Under the pieces are notes generated by a model. The model saw only the letters and a list, made by a program, of their open reading frames with translations. It made no database searches and was not told the DNA's origin. From Spartobacteria bacterium (GTDB taxonomy: Bacteria > Verrucomicrobiota > Kiritimatiellia > RZYC01): DNA of 38,125 nt. This document shows positions 8,519-17,200 of this stretch, piece by piece. Numbering within the stretch: the stretch's first letter is position 1; each line of letters begins with the position of its first letter. The translations under genes were made by a program, and so were the position numbers. The stretch is from the NCBI GenBank assembly GCA_009930475.1, contig RZYC01000037.1:1-38125 (forward strand), in the 5' to 3' direction.

Positions 8519-9760
8519 TTATGGGGTCGTTACAGGATAGAGCGCATAGCTGAGGCCGATTACTGCGTAGGATGTTACGAGGACGGCATCGCCTTCCCAG
8601 TATCGGCTGTCGGAGTTGATCCAGTATCCATGGCCAGTATCGGGGTCTATTTTTTGCAGGGAGAGAAGGTTTTCAATGTAATCCTGTCGCCAGTTGAAGG
8701 TGTGCCCCGAATCGGTGGTGAAAACGTCGGTTCCATAGGCTGAAAGACCTTTGCTCATTACGTTATACATGTAATAGAGGCCCTCTTTTGCTTTTGGTGT
8801 ATTTATTTTTTCGGGATCTCGGCAGGCATTTTGCAGATCCCAATGATTGCGGGCCCAGAATGCCGCCGCTTTGACGCGTGGATCACTACGATCTACGTCT
8901 GCGTAAATATAGCTGAGAAGTCCGGCATAGGTCATGCCTGGCATGCAGCGGAAGCGAATCACGCCGTTCTTATCCGTGACTGTTCCGGCACGAGTTTGTT
9001 CAGGGTGGTAGACGAATCCTCCGGTTTCTGCGGGGTCGGTGGTTACCCATGTTAGTTTATTGACGGCTGAGTCATTTTGCACCCGCTCCAAAAAGGCGGT
9101 AGCCGCCTTCCAGTCCAAGTCGGCTTTTGTTTCGCCGGATGGACGGAAGTCCTCGGCGTCCTCGGTGAGCTTCATGGCTTCATAGGCGATGTAGGAATTC
9201 GATAGATCGGTATAACTGCGTCCGGTTTCCGGATCATAGCCCATGCCGCCGCAGAAGACGCTGTCATCGTGTAGCTGTGACTTGGCCAGAAATGTGCGGG
9301 CCTTCAAAATCGTGGGCGTTAGATCAGTATCGCCGACGGCATGAAGTGCGATCATGCAGATGGCTGTATTGTAATTGGACAGCCCGCCGCCTTTTCTTTT
9401 TTCTGCAGGTTCAACGTATATGGCACCGTTGCTGTGGACACATGAAAGAATAAACGTGACGGCCTTATTTATTGCGACCTGATTGTTATTGCCGCTGGTG
9501 ATAAGAGCCCATAGCGGGAGTGCCGTTAATGCAGGAAACTGGTTGTTCGACCAGTGTCCGTCAGCTTGCTGGTGCGAAAGTAACCACGCATCACTGCGCT
9601 GCAATGCCGCAATGGTCTCATGAGTAAGGGATTCAGAAATGCCGGGTATCACGCCGTGTGTGGTCAGTTGCTGCTGAGCCGAGCAGCTCCATGGTGCGAT
9701 ACCTGCTGCGATAAAACAGGTCAGAACAGTCATTAAATTGAGCGTCGCGATACATTTCAC
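8519..9760 (-). CDS. exported prenyltransferase/squalene-oxidase repeat protein
   Basis: This 413-aa protein has a signal peptide (about residues 1-28, ending SCSAQ) and repeated alpha/alpha-barrel motifs of the terpenoid cyclase/prenyltransferase fold. There are QW-type repeats at QQADGHWSNN, SNGAIYVEP, CGGMGYDPETG, ETGGFVYHPE and PDTGHGYWIN. The DxDD acid motif of squalene-hopene cyclase is not visible, so cyclase activity is unlikely; similar exported proteins are uncharacterised. The start is a GTG with AAGGAG six bases upstream. It stands alone, tail to tail with the second RAYT. Confidence 0.75.
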   Translation of the reverse strand: MKCIATLNLMTVLTCFIAAGIAPWSCSAQQQLTTHGVIPGISESLTHETIAALQRSDAWLLSHQQADGHWSNNQFPALTALPLWALITSGNNNQVAINKAVTFILSCVHSNGAIYVEPAEKRKGGGLSNYNTAICMIALHAVGDTDLTPTILKARTFLAKSQLHDDSVFCGGMGYDPETGRSYTDLSNSYIAYEAMKLTEDAEDFRPSGETKADLDWKAATAFLERVQNDSAVNKLTWVTTDPAETGGFVYHPEQTRAGTVTDKNGVIRFRCMPGMTYAGLLSYIYADVDRSDPRVKAAAFWARNHWDLQNACRDPEKINTPKAKEGLYYMYNVMSKGLSAYGTDVFTTDSGHTFNWRQDYIENLLSLQKIDPDTGHGYWINSDSRYWEGDAVLVTSYAVIGLSYALYPVTTP

Positions 9761-9884
9761 AGCTAACTCCTTGAGTTTAAGGCCTGATGCTTTTACAAGT
9801 TAAAATGAAAAGGACATAGTAGGTAAGATGAGTGCGAAAATGAAACAAAAAGTCCAGATATTCACTGGTGGGGAGCGGGTGTGA

Positions 9885-10835
9885 ATGAGCAATAGTAATG
9901 TGGATGTAACGCATGCAGCAGAATTAAATGTGATGCTGGGGTCATCGAGGGTGATGCAGCCGGTATTCTGTACTATGGCAAGGGCCAGTGTGTCGCCATG
10001 TTCCGTATTGATTACGGGTGGTGTTTCTACAGGGAAGACCTTATGCTCCCGGCTCATTCATGCGTCGTCTGTAGATCGTCAGATGCCACTGCATGCGATT
10101 GATTGTTCGGTGATCCGCGAGGAAGAGCTGCTTTCGCAGCTTAATAAACAGGCATTGGCTTCGGCCTGCGAGGGGCTCTCTGGTCGCTTGACGTTGGTTT
10201 TCAAAGAAATTGGTGAATTGAGTATCGTTTCACAGCGGCGAGTCCATGAATTGTTTTCGGATCCAGCGATTGCATCGGCTGTTCGCCTAATGGCGACATC
10301 CAGTCGTCGACTTGGTCAAGAAGTGGATGAAGGTCGATTTCTTCGCGAATTATTTTTGCTGCTCAATGACCTTCGGATTGATATGCCGCCGTTACGTCAT
10401 CGTAAAGACGACATTGTATCGCTAGCGGCCTATTATTTAGGTCGGCTCAGTACAGACATGCGTTTTAGTGAAGAGGCTGTTAAAGCCTTGCTTCATTATG
10501 CGTGGCCGGGCAACATGCAGGAACTGGTTTCAGTCGTTTCCTGCGCTGTTGAGCAGTGCTCTGGCATGGAAATAGAAAAGTATCACTTACCCAGCGCATT
10601 GGTTATTAAGGGAGAAGAAGACCTGGATGTGGATGTTGATTACGTGCTGAATAGGATGATTGATCAGGCCGAGCGGGCATCGATGAATTACGATGAGCTC
10701 CACGGCCTGCTGGAATGTCGTTTGCTGCATGTGCTTCTTGAGCGGTTCGATTTTCACTCATCACCTATGGCTACAGCGTGGCAAATGAATCGTGTCACGT
10801 TGTTGAGCAAGCGTAAACGCTATGGCTTACCCTGA
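9885..10835 (+). CDS. degenerate sigma-54 activator-like AAA+ protein with Fis-type HTH
   Basis: This 316-aa protein aligns with the central and C-terminal domains of bacterial enhancer-binding proteins. It has a Walker A-like TGGVSTGKT (residues 44-52), a Walker B-like LTLVFKEIGEL (102-112), an arginine-finger segment RFLRELFLLLNDLRIDMPPLRHRKDDI, a WPGNMQEL motif (207-214) and a C-terminal helix-turn-helix ending VTLLSKRKRYGLP. Three things are odd. The GAFTGA loop that contacts sigma-54 is missing, the Walker B Asp is replaced by Lys, and there is no N-terminal receiver or sensor domain. It may repress, or modulate another activator. It faces a fliE-like gene with a sigma-54-type promoter. 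GGGGAGCGGG precedes the ATG. Confidence 0.85.
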   Translation: MSNSNVDVTHAAELNVMLGSSRVMQPVFCTMARASVSPCSVLITGGVSTGKTLCSRLIHASSVDRQMPLHAIDCSVIREEELLSQLNKQALASACEGLSGRLTLVFKEIGELSIVSQRRVHELFSDPAIASAVRLMATSSRRLGQEVDEGRFLRELFLLLNDLRIDMPPLRHRKDDIVSLAAYYLGRLSTDMRFSEEAVKALLHYAWPGNMQELVSVVSCAVEQCSGMEIEKYHLPSALVIKGEEDLDVDVDYVLNRMIDQAERASMNYDELHGLLECRLLHVLLERFDFHSSPMATAWQMNRVTLLSKRKRYGLP

Positions 10836-10849
10836 TTAATTCGATCAGG
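10831..10849. terminator. inverted repeat across two convergent stop codons
   Basis: CCTGAT (10831-10836) and ATCAGG (10844-10849) form a 6-bp stem with a 7-base loop. It spans the stop codons of both the activator-like gene and the fliE-like gene. It could act as a weak bidirectional terminator, but there is no strong T-run. Confidence 0.35.
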
Positions 10850-11165
10850 ATTCAGGCGCCCGTTTCTCCACTTCGGCGTAGACATCCACAAGTTTATGGC
10901 GAATCTGCATCATCAGATTGTACGCGTTATCAGCCTCTTTCATTTTAGATAGAATGGCCTCTTCTCCCTGTTGCTCTGTTTCCGCCAATCCGGAAATCGC
11001 ATGTGTTGCTTCCTGTTGCAGGGAATCAACATCCGTAACCATTTTATTTAGTATATTATCAAAACTGGCGGCATCGGTTTGATGGGGCGATTCCTTTGGA
11101 AGAGCGTCTGCCGTTTGTTGTTCAGCCAGTTCCTTGATTTTATTTTGAATAGAATAAAATTCCAT
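10845..11165 (-). CDS. fliE: FliE-like flagellar hook-basal body protein
   Basis: This 106-aa protein matches FliE in length and C-terminal pattern: SFDNILNKMVTDVDSLQQEA followed by MKEADNAYNLMMQIRHKLVDVYAEV, the two amphipathic helices that pack in the export-gate/rod junction. FliE links the MS-ring/export gate to the rod, and T3SS inner-rod proteins share the fold. The ATG at 11165 is favoured over a GTG three codons upstream. No flgB, flgC, fliF or other flagellar gene is in the window, so this is an orphan copy. A sigma-54-type promoter lies about 110 bases upstream. Identification rests on recognising a short family, so a T3SS-like or FliE-related protein is an alternative. Confidence 0.65.
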   Translation of the reverse strand: MEFYSIQNKIKELAEQQTADALPKESPHQTDAASFDNILNKMVTDVDSLQQEATHAISGLAETEQQGEEAILSKMKEADNAYNLMMQIRHKLVDVYAEVEKRAPES

Positions 11166-11272
11166 AATATACACTCGTTTCTGTAAAAAATGCCGTTTCT
11201 CTCAGGTTAAATCGGCACTTCCTGCCCAAAAATGGTTATCCTGTTGTTTCTTTTCATCATGTTGTTAACTAA

Positions 11273-11287
11273 GCACGGATCGTGCCA
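11273..11287 (-). promoter_or_regulatory. sigma-54-type -24/-12 promoter upstream of fliE-like gene
   Basis: Read on the minus strand, TGGCACGATCCGTGC matches the TGGCACGN4TTGC consensus at every fixed position except one (G for the first T of TTGC). The GG and GC doublets are at the required spacing. The predicted start is near 11261, about 96 bases before the fliE-like ATG. The element also contains the small inverted repeat GCACG-ATC-CGTGC, so an operator is a possible alternative. Confidence 0.6.
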
Positions 11288-11359
11288 CATCGTGGTTGAT
11301 ATTGGACAGCATCAATACGCATAGTGTGGTGATGTCGAGTTCGTATCGACAGGGTCACA

Positions 11360-11941
11360 TCAGTTTCCGAGATTTCGAATCGTATAGATACCAGACTCGC
11401 CGCTACGAACTTTTTCGCGAGCCGGCGATTCACATGCCGTCTCTTTTTGGCTTAGCGTAACGGCTCCATCTACCATGATGTCGTCATCAAAAATGAATCG
11501 TCCAACAAATGGCTCATTCTTGAGCATGTGCGGGATCCACATTTTATCATCGGCCCACATTTCCTCATAGGGCAGGGCATGGATATCAAACCATAGAGGT
11601 TTGGCCTCAGGAGTTTCTTCGGGCGTGCCAGTAAAGGAATCGGTTTTAAACACGTAGGCATGCAGTTTATATCCGTTGGTAAATTCAAAAAATAATTCAC
11701 CACAGATAGCAACCTCGTTAACGTTAATGCATAACTCTTCCTTGATTTCCCGAATGGCGCATTCCGGCGGCAGTTCATCAGGCTCTATGCGTCCGCCGGG
11801 GCCGTTGATCTTACCTTTACCAAGACCTGTTTTCTTTCGGATGAGCAATATATTACTTCCTTGAATGACAAACAGTAGGGTGGCGCTTTCTGTGGCAGTC
11901 CATGTATTCCAGTTTATGTCGCAAATATTTGATGCAGTCAT
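11360..11941 (-). CDS. Nudix hydrolase, MTH1/MutT-like (probable 8-oxo-dGTP diphosphatase)
   Basis: This 193-aa protein carries a full Nudix box, G-x5-E-x7-REIKEEL (GRIEPDELPPECAIREIKEEL). It is preceded by KKTGLGKGKINGPGG, which resembles the KxxGxGxGxWNGxGG substrate loop of human MTH1 and points to hydrolysis of oxidised purine nucleotides. After the ~150-residue Nudix fold comes a tail of about 30 residues with no known motif. The ATG at 11941 has a near-perfect AAAGGAGAT ribosome site; the open frame extends 17 codons further upstream. It is probably a single-gene unit, with a 134-base gap to the upstream EamA gene. Confidence 0.85.
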   Translation of the reverse strand: MTASNICDINWNTWTATESATLLFVIQGSNILLIRKKTGLGKGKINGPGGRIEPDELPPECAIREIKEELCINVNEVAICGELFFEFTNGYKLHAYVFKTDSFTGTPEETPEAKPLWFDIHALPYEEMWADDKMWIPHMLKNEPFVGRFIFDDDIMVDGAVTLSQKETACESPAREKVRSGESGIYTIRNLGN

Positions 11942-11966
11942 TGTTATCTCCTTTAGTGTGTATAAC

Positions 11967-11992
11967 GTAAAGGGTTTACAGAGATCTGTCAA
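11967..11992 (-). promoter_or_regulatory. two adjacent inverted repeats and TTGACA upstream of the Nudix gene
   Basis: GTAAA-GGG-TTTAC (11967-11979) and ACAGA-GA-TCTGT (11978-11989) lie side by side 26-48 bases upstream of the Nudix start. On the minus strand a TTGACA box (11992-11987) overlaps the second repeat, but no good -10 hexamer occurs at 17 bases. The arrangement suggests an operator near a promoter. Confidence 0.3.
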
Positions 11993-12075
11993 ATGCGTAA
12001 ATATATAAATATAGTCAGGCTATTAATATGTTATTTATTGAAAAAAATGCGGGTCTGTTTTATTATGATAGATTT

Positions 12076-12957
12076 TTAGTCGGATAACAGACGGAGGGTG
12101 CAGATGAGCATGCAGATGCAGGAAAGCAGTATCCATTGTCCACGCGAAATGCGCTCTTTGTACAGCAGCCGTGCCAGCAATGTATTCATTACCATGGTGA
12201 CGCCGACAATGGCGGCGACAATGGAGGTGGGCCCCATGGTTAACGCCATCATGTAGCAGCCCGACCCGATGGCTGTGGGGGCACTGAACAGGAATATCTG
12301 AAGTACGTTGCGCGGTTTTATGGAAAAGACGGTGCGGTGCAGTCTGCGCTTTCGGACAACCAATATAATAACAGATAGGATTCCAATCATAGATTCCCAG
12401 CCATATGCGGTTAACATGGGGTCGACTTCGCGCGATGCGTGACCGAGGAATGCGAGTGCAGAACCGAGGCACAGTCCAAACACCATGCAGCCGATCATTC
12501 CTCTTCCGGCATGGGCTAGGTGTGGCATGCCCGACGGACTTCGCATTAGGCCCATGGAAATGATGCAGCAGAGAATCAAGGCAATGACCAGTAATTGACC
12601 AGGCATTAGGTGTACGCCGCAAACGACATCAGTGAAAACGACGACCAACGTAGTAAACGTGGTATTGAAGGCCGTGGTTAATCCGACCGGGAGATGGCGA
12701 AAGGCCAGCATTCCGGCCCATCCGCCCAGACTTGTCAGCAGGGCGGCCAGTGCTACTTCGCCGATATAAACGGGTTTAATAAGCCAGGAATCCGGATGGG
12801 CGAAGAGCAGGAGCGGTGACATGCTGATCAGCAGTGACAGGCCTCTTATAGCCAGAGCCTCCTGTGTATCCATTCTGCGATATATACCTGCCATGAGTGT
12901 GCCCTGAACAGAATAGCCGAGCATGGAGGTAATGGCTAAAAAATAATAAATTGTCAT
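12076..12957 (-). CDS. EamA/DMT-family membrane transporter
   Basis: This 293-aa protein has ten hydrophobic segments arranged as two EamA repeats. The second repeat ends with the typical SAPTAIGSGCYMMALTMGPTSIVAAI and RLLYKERISRGQW pattern of drug/metabolite transporters. The substrate cannot be inferred. The gene is divergent from the GPP34 gene, with a shared 130-base control region containing the inverted repeat GCGTC-A-GACGC at 13018-13028. The ribosome site for the chosen ATG is weak. Confidence 0.85.
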   Translation of the reverse strand: MTIYYFLAITSMLGYSVQGTLMAGIYRRMDTQEALAIRGLSLLISMSPLLLFAHPDSWLIKPVYIGEVALAALLTSLGGWAGMLAFRHLPVGLTTAFNTTFTTLVVVFTDVVCGVHLMPGQLLVIALILCCIISMGLMRSPSGMPHLAHAGRGMIGCMVFGLCLGSALAFLGHASREVDPMLTAYGWESMIGILSVIILVVRKRRLHRTVFSIKPRNVLQIFLFSAPTAIGSGCYMMALTMGPTSIVAAIVGVTMVMNTLLARLLYKERISRGQWILLSCICMLICTLRLLSD

Positions 12958-13017
12958 AATTATTTCACTGTAGGAGTAAGAAAAGGGCCGTGCTGTTGAA
13001 TGTTTACGTCTTCGCTT

Positions 13018-13028
13018 GCGTCAGACGC
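13018..13028. promoter_or_regulatory. inverted repeat GCGTC-A-GACGC in a divergent promoter region
   Basis: An 11-base perfect palindrome lies between the divergent EamA and GPP34 genes, 60 bases from each start. It is a candidate operator, but a chance palindrome of this length is possible. Confidence 0.3.
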
Positions 13029-13087
13029 GGCAACGACTAAAATGCTCTCTGTAGTATCCTATTTTACCAAAACGTAAAGGTGATTTT

Positions 13088-13753
13088 ATGCTTAGTTTTG
13101 CCGAAGAAATCTATTTGCTTGCACTGGACGAATCTACCGGCCGGATTCATATGCCTCGCAAAAGCATTGTTTTTGACAGCGTTCTCATTGGTGCATTGCT
13201 TGGGGAATTGTCGTTTTTAGGGAAAATTGATTCCGATCCAGAGAATATTTATCTGTTAAACAGCGATCCGACCGGAAATACCTGTCTGGATACTGTTCTT
13301 GCGCATTTGAAGAGTTTTGCCAGCGAGAAAACACCTACAGCCAAATGCATAGGAGCCCTTTTCTATTCTGGATTGCCGCTGGAACAAATGGTGCGGACCG
13401 AGCTGGTGGCAAAAGGCGTATTAAAAGAAGAAAAAGACCGCATTATGTGGGTGATTCCGACAAAGTGCTATCCTGTCATTGATAATCACGAGATGGTTGA
13501 CGTTGAACGTCGTCTGCACGAACTGCTGATGGATGACACCGTTATTCCTGATCCACGTGATGTGGTGTTGGTCAGTTTAGCCGATGTGTGCGGTTTAATT
13601 GAAAAGGTACTTACGCCCCGTGAAATGCCCCGCTGCCAGAAGCGCATAGAGCAGATTTCAAAAATGGATTTGGTAACTCGGAAACTGCGGCAGACGCTGG
13701 TGGATATTTGTTCACAAATTGCGTCACCTACGCCATGGGATGTCATGATGTAG
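13088..13753 (+). CDS. GOLPH3/VPS74 (GPP34) family protein
   Basis: This 221-aa protein fits the family from end to end. It has LSFAEEIYLLALDESTGRI at the N terminus, SVLIGALLGELSFLGKI, the NSDPTGNTCLDTVL loop, then LVAKGVLKEEKDRIMWVIPTKCYPV and a helical C-terminal half with VSLADVCGLIEKVL. In eukaryotes GOLPH3 binds PI4P and sorts glycosyltransferases. Bacterial members occur mainly in actinobacteria and myxobacteria and have no settled function. The N-terminal lipid-interacting beta-hairpin is not obvious here. The start has AAAGGTGA upstream. The nearest neighbours give no functional hint. Confidence 0.8.
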   Translation: MLSFAEEIYLLALDESTGRIHMPRKSIVFDSVLIGALLGELSFLGKIDSDPENIYLLNSDPTGNTCLDTVLAHLKSFASEKTPTAKCIGALFYSGLPLEQMVRTELVAKGVLKEEKDRIMWVIPTKCYPVIDNHEMVDVERRLHELLMDDTVIPDPRDVVLVSLADVCGLIEKVLTPREMPRCQKRIEQISKMDLVTRKLRQTLVDICSQIASPTPWDVMM

Positions 13754-13773
13754 AGACGCATTTGCGTTGTCGG

Positions 13774-14058
13774 CTATTTGTTGGCGGTCTTACCTCGAAC
13801 CGCGCGTTTATCGGCTTCTGCTTCTTCTTTAATTCGGCGAATATCAGTGATTCGCTGGTCATGCACGGCCTGCATGCCCAGCGGGTCGCCCTGTGCTTTG
13901 AGCAGTTGTGTTTTCGACATAATATCCACTTCAGCCAGTCGGGCGTCCATACGCTGATTAATGTCTGCGATGGCGTCCTTCTGCTGTTGCGTCAAGGGTT
14001 TGTCTGATGATGCACCCATGCGTTCCATGGCCAGTTCTGCTGCGCTTTTTAATGCCAT
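13774..14058 (-). CDS. small hydrophilic helical protein, 94 aa
   Basis: The sequence is charged and predicted almost entirely helical (ALKSAAELAMERMGASSDKP, then repeated DxxQRMDARLAEVD and HDQRITDIRRIKEEAEADKR). An excellent AAAGGTGGAGC ribosome site precedes the ATG, which supports a real gene. I do not recognise a family. It lies downstream of the secreted operon on the same strand, separated by 214 bases containing the tandem palindromes, so it is probably transcribed separately. Confidence 0.65.
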   Translation of the reverse strand: MALKSAAELAMERMGASSDKPLTQQQKDAIADINQRMDARLAEVDIMSKTQLLKAQGDPLGMQAVHDQRITDIRRIKEEAEADKRAVRGKTANK

Positions 14059-14223
14059 AATAGCTCCACCTTTCGACTAATAATGAGATATCATACCGTT
14101 CCGCCTGCTGATACACCACCCGTTTCAGCACCACCTTTAATTCTTCAGCTGAAAAAGGCCTGTTTATCACCCGGTGCGATCCGAATAACCGGATATTTAC
14201 TCCATTCAAACGGCTAAAAAAAG

Positions 14224-14269
14224 TTCCAATGATTGGAAGTTTTTTTAGGGAAAGTTCCAATCATTGGAA
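14224..14269. repeat. tandem palindromes TTCCAAT-S-ATTGGAA, copies 2 and 3
   Basis: Two perfect 15-base palindromes (14224-14238 with G at the centre, 14255-14269 with C) have centres 31 bases apart, about three helical turns. They sit directly after the stop codon of the 1078-aa gene. On the minus strand copy 3 can pair as a 10-bp stem with a 3-base loop followed by CTTT, and copy 2 is followed by a run of seven T. They could terminate the operon or bind a dimeric regulator. Confidence 0.75.
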
Positions 14270-14272
14270 CTT

Positions 14273-17200
14273 TTATTTTCCATGCACAACGGGCGGTAAT
14301 TTGACCGGAGCCTTGATTTGCGGGCGATTGGTACAGTACCAGTCTTTCTGGTTTTTCTTTACACTGACGTATTTGCCCTTGCCTTTCCCTTTTTCAAATT
14401 CCATCGCTTTCATGATCGCATCGGCTTCCTCGCCTTTTTTCACCAGTTGCGGATGCTTCACAATCCATTCAATTTTCTTATCCATGTCCGGAATAATGTC
14501 TTTCCATTTCTTGCCATTGGGCAGTTTCATCTGACCGGTTTTGGTTTTTTTGATGATAGCGGCGAGAATGGCGCTCTTTTTATCGGACTCCGCCACTTTG
14601 GCCAGGTTAACGCCGGTAATGAGAACGCTCCCGTCGATTTCTACCGTCGCCGACCCGCCGGTACCCAATCCCAGAGCCCCCGCGAGGGATCCCGAAATTT
14701 TCACCTTCGTCCAACTCAGCTCTGCATCGGCGGTGCCTTTAATGCCCACTCCGACGCTTACTTCGCCTTTCATGGTGCCTTTGACAGAAATACCCACATA
14801 CTCGTTTAAGTCTGCCGATGCGGACAATTCACCTTCGGCTTTCATGCCGGCAAAAATGTCTATCTCTCCATGCGCTTTCACGCCGTCGGGACCTGCAGAA
14901 ACATCGCCTTTGGCCGAGAATTCCGCGCCGACTTTGACCTCGCCTTTGCCTTCCAAACCGAATTCCGCATCGCCCACCTTGCCCGTGGCTTTTCCGCCGC
15001 CGGAGATTTTAACCAAGTTGGCTTCCTTGTGATAAATGCCTTCGACCTTGACCGAGCCATCCGGTTCGACGGTAATGGTGGTTCCCACCTGTGATTTGGT
15101 GTGACCGAATTCCGCTTTGATGTTGCCGCTGAATTCCGCATCGCCCACTTTTGTGGCTCCGCCCGTTTCATGAGTCGATGACGCATCCTCTTTGACCTCG
15201 ACGTTATCCGCGATTTTGATATTCACCTTCACCGCAGGTGGTGCCTTGGTTGGTTTGTCCGCTTCATCGCGATTAAATTTTCCTTCCGCTTCGCCACCGA
15301 TAGTATGCTTTTTCCCCACGGTGGTGTCGCCGATTTTCGTGGTCTCCGTCTCATGGGACGTCCCCGTTTTTACAGAGCCTTTTCCTACGACGTTCCCGTC
15401 GTTATCCACCACGTTCACTTTGTGTGTCTGACTGCTGGATTCCGATTCGGTTTCCTTGTTCACCACGGGTTTTCCACCCACAGAGGTCGTTTCCGATTTT
15501 TGACCGGTGGTCTTTTCGGCACCATCGGGGGTGGTCGTGGTTGTCGTCGTCTGCTGCGTCGTTTTCGTGGTAAACGTATCCTTTTCTGTTGTGGATGACG
15601 TTGTTTTCGATTTACTGCCGGAGGCATCGGATTCCGATTCCGTGGTGGACGTGCTTTTTGAATTGCCCGCCAGCAGGCCTTTTTGTTCGGAATCCGTTTT
15701 GCTCGTTGTTTTCTGGCTGCCGTCGGCCTGCGTGGTGGTCGTCGTTTTGGTCTCTTCAGAAGACGATCCGGTCAGGCCCGTTTTCGTGGTTTTGTCATGG
15801 GTCGTCGTCACCTCCGAGCCATCCTTTTTGGCTACCGTTTTTCCGCTGTGTTCTTCGGTCGTGGTTCCTCCTGCCAGATTCTTGTCTTCGCTTATGCCGC
15901 TGTAGGCACTTTTAGTACGACCCTTATCTGTGCCGTTTTCATCGGATTCGGATGTTCCTTTTTTGTCTTTGCTCTCGTCAGACCCGGCTGTTTTTCTCTC
16001 CGATTCCGGTCTGCGTTTGGTGGTGGGAGGCGGCGTCAAATCTTCGCCTTTTTCGCGTTTTTCATTGGCTTCCCTGGCCAGTTTCGAACGTACGTTGGTA
16101 ACAGCGAGCTGCTTTCGGAGATCTGCCGCCTTCTTTTTATCAGCGGGATCATCGCTGCCCGCCAGTTTCTTGATTTCTTTTTTAGCATCGGCGATATCGG
16201 CATCTTTTTTCGCGGCCGCTTTAGATTCGGCGGTGTCGATGATGTCCTGACAGGCCTTCTGATATTTCCCCATGTTGCCCTCGTGAATGCCCACGCCGTC
16301 GGGTGCTTTGGCCTGTCCTTCCTTGAGCCGACTCAACTTACGGCGAAGTGAGCGGGGTGTCTCCTGCAAGTCATTGTCTTTGATGACTTTTCGCAAATCA
16401 TCATCCGACAGATCAGCCGACGCAATGGACTTGGAAGTCCCTTTCGCCAAGCCTTGCAAGGCATCGGAATCCCTCACCAGTTTTGCGGGATCGGTTTTCA
16501 GTCCTTTCATGGCCTTCTTCTTGTGATCCTGAACCTCCACATACGAGCGACCCGGCTGTCCCTCTTTCATGGCCACACTGACGTAGGTTTCCTTGGATTG
16601 TGCATCGGTGGTTACTTTGGCCTCGTGTCCCGAACTGCCCGGTTCGCCCATGGATTCGCCCCCTTTATTGAGGGTGATATTCAACCCGTCTTTGCCGTCG
16701 CCAATGGTCACATACCCCGGGCGATCTTCCACTGACACATCGCCCAGGCCCTTTGCCTTCAAAATGGTCTTCACGCTATCGGGATCCGCTGTCAAATGAC
16801 CCGCTTCGCCGTCATAATCGCCCTCTGTTCCGCGATGACTTGGATTCAGCACGGGTTTACCCTCACTGTCGCGTACAATTTTACCGGTATCAGGATCCTT
16901 CTTATATAACCCCGTTCCCGCGGTGGTTTTAATCGGGGCGGCGGTTTTGGATGTGCGGCCCTGCGTTTTTTTGTTCATCTCATCCTTGACCATATCCTGA
17001 ATATCTTTTTGATGCTCCGCCGCCAGTTCACGACTGCGATTCTGATATTCCTGCGTCGCCTGCTGAATCTGTCGACGCGCGACAGGATGTTCTGCCGCAT
17101 TGGGATAGCGTTTGCGAATGCCGTCCAGCTGTGCTTGTAACCGTTTTTCTGCGGCATCGCTATCCTGTTTGTAGGTCTGGTGTTTCTGCTGCCAATATTG

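Noticed and set aside
8519-9760. squalene-hopene cyclase activity for the repeat protein
   Set aside because: It is only 413 aa, exported, and lacks the DxDD catalytic motif, so only the fold is claimed.
13958-14260. 100-aa minus-strand ORF beginning MELSLKKLPIIG, with a stretch (INRPFSAEELKVVLKRV) resembling the end of a response-regulator domain
   Set aside because: Its start runs through the palindrome and its 3' half overlaps the better supported 94-aa gene in another frame. A decayed receiver fragment at 14059-14200 is possible but not supported enough.
15192-16351. long plus-strand ORFs rich in Val/Phe/Ser opposite the Ser/Thr-rich coding region
   Set aside because: They are antisense shadows of a low-complexity gene, with no ribosome sites or recognisable protein features.
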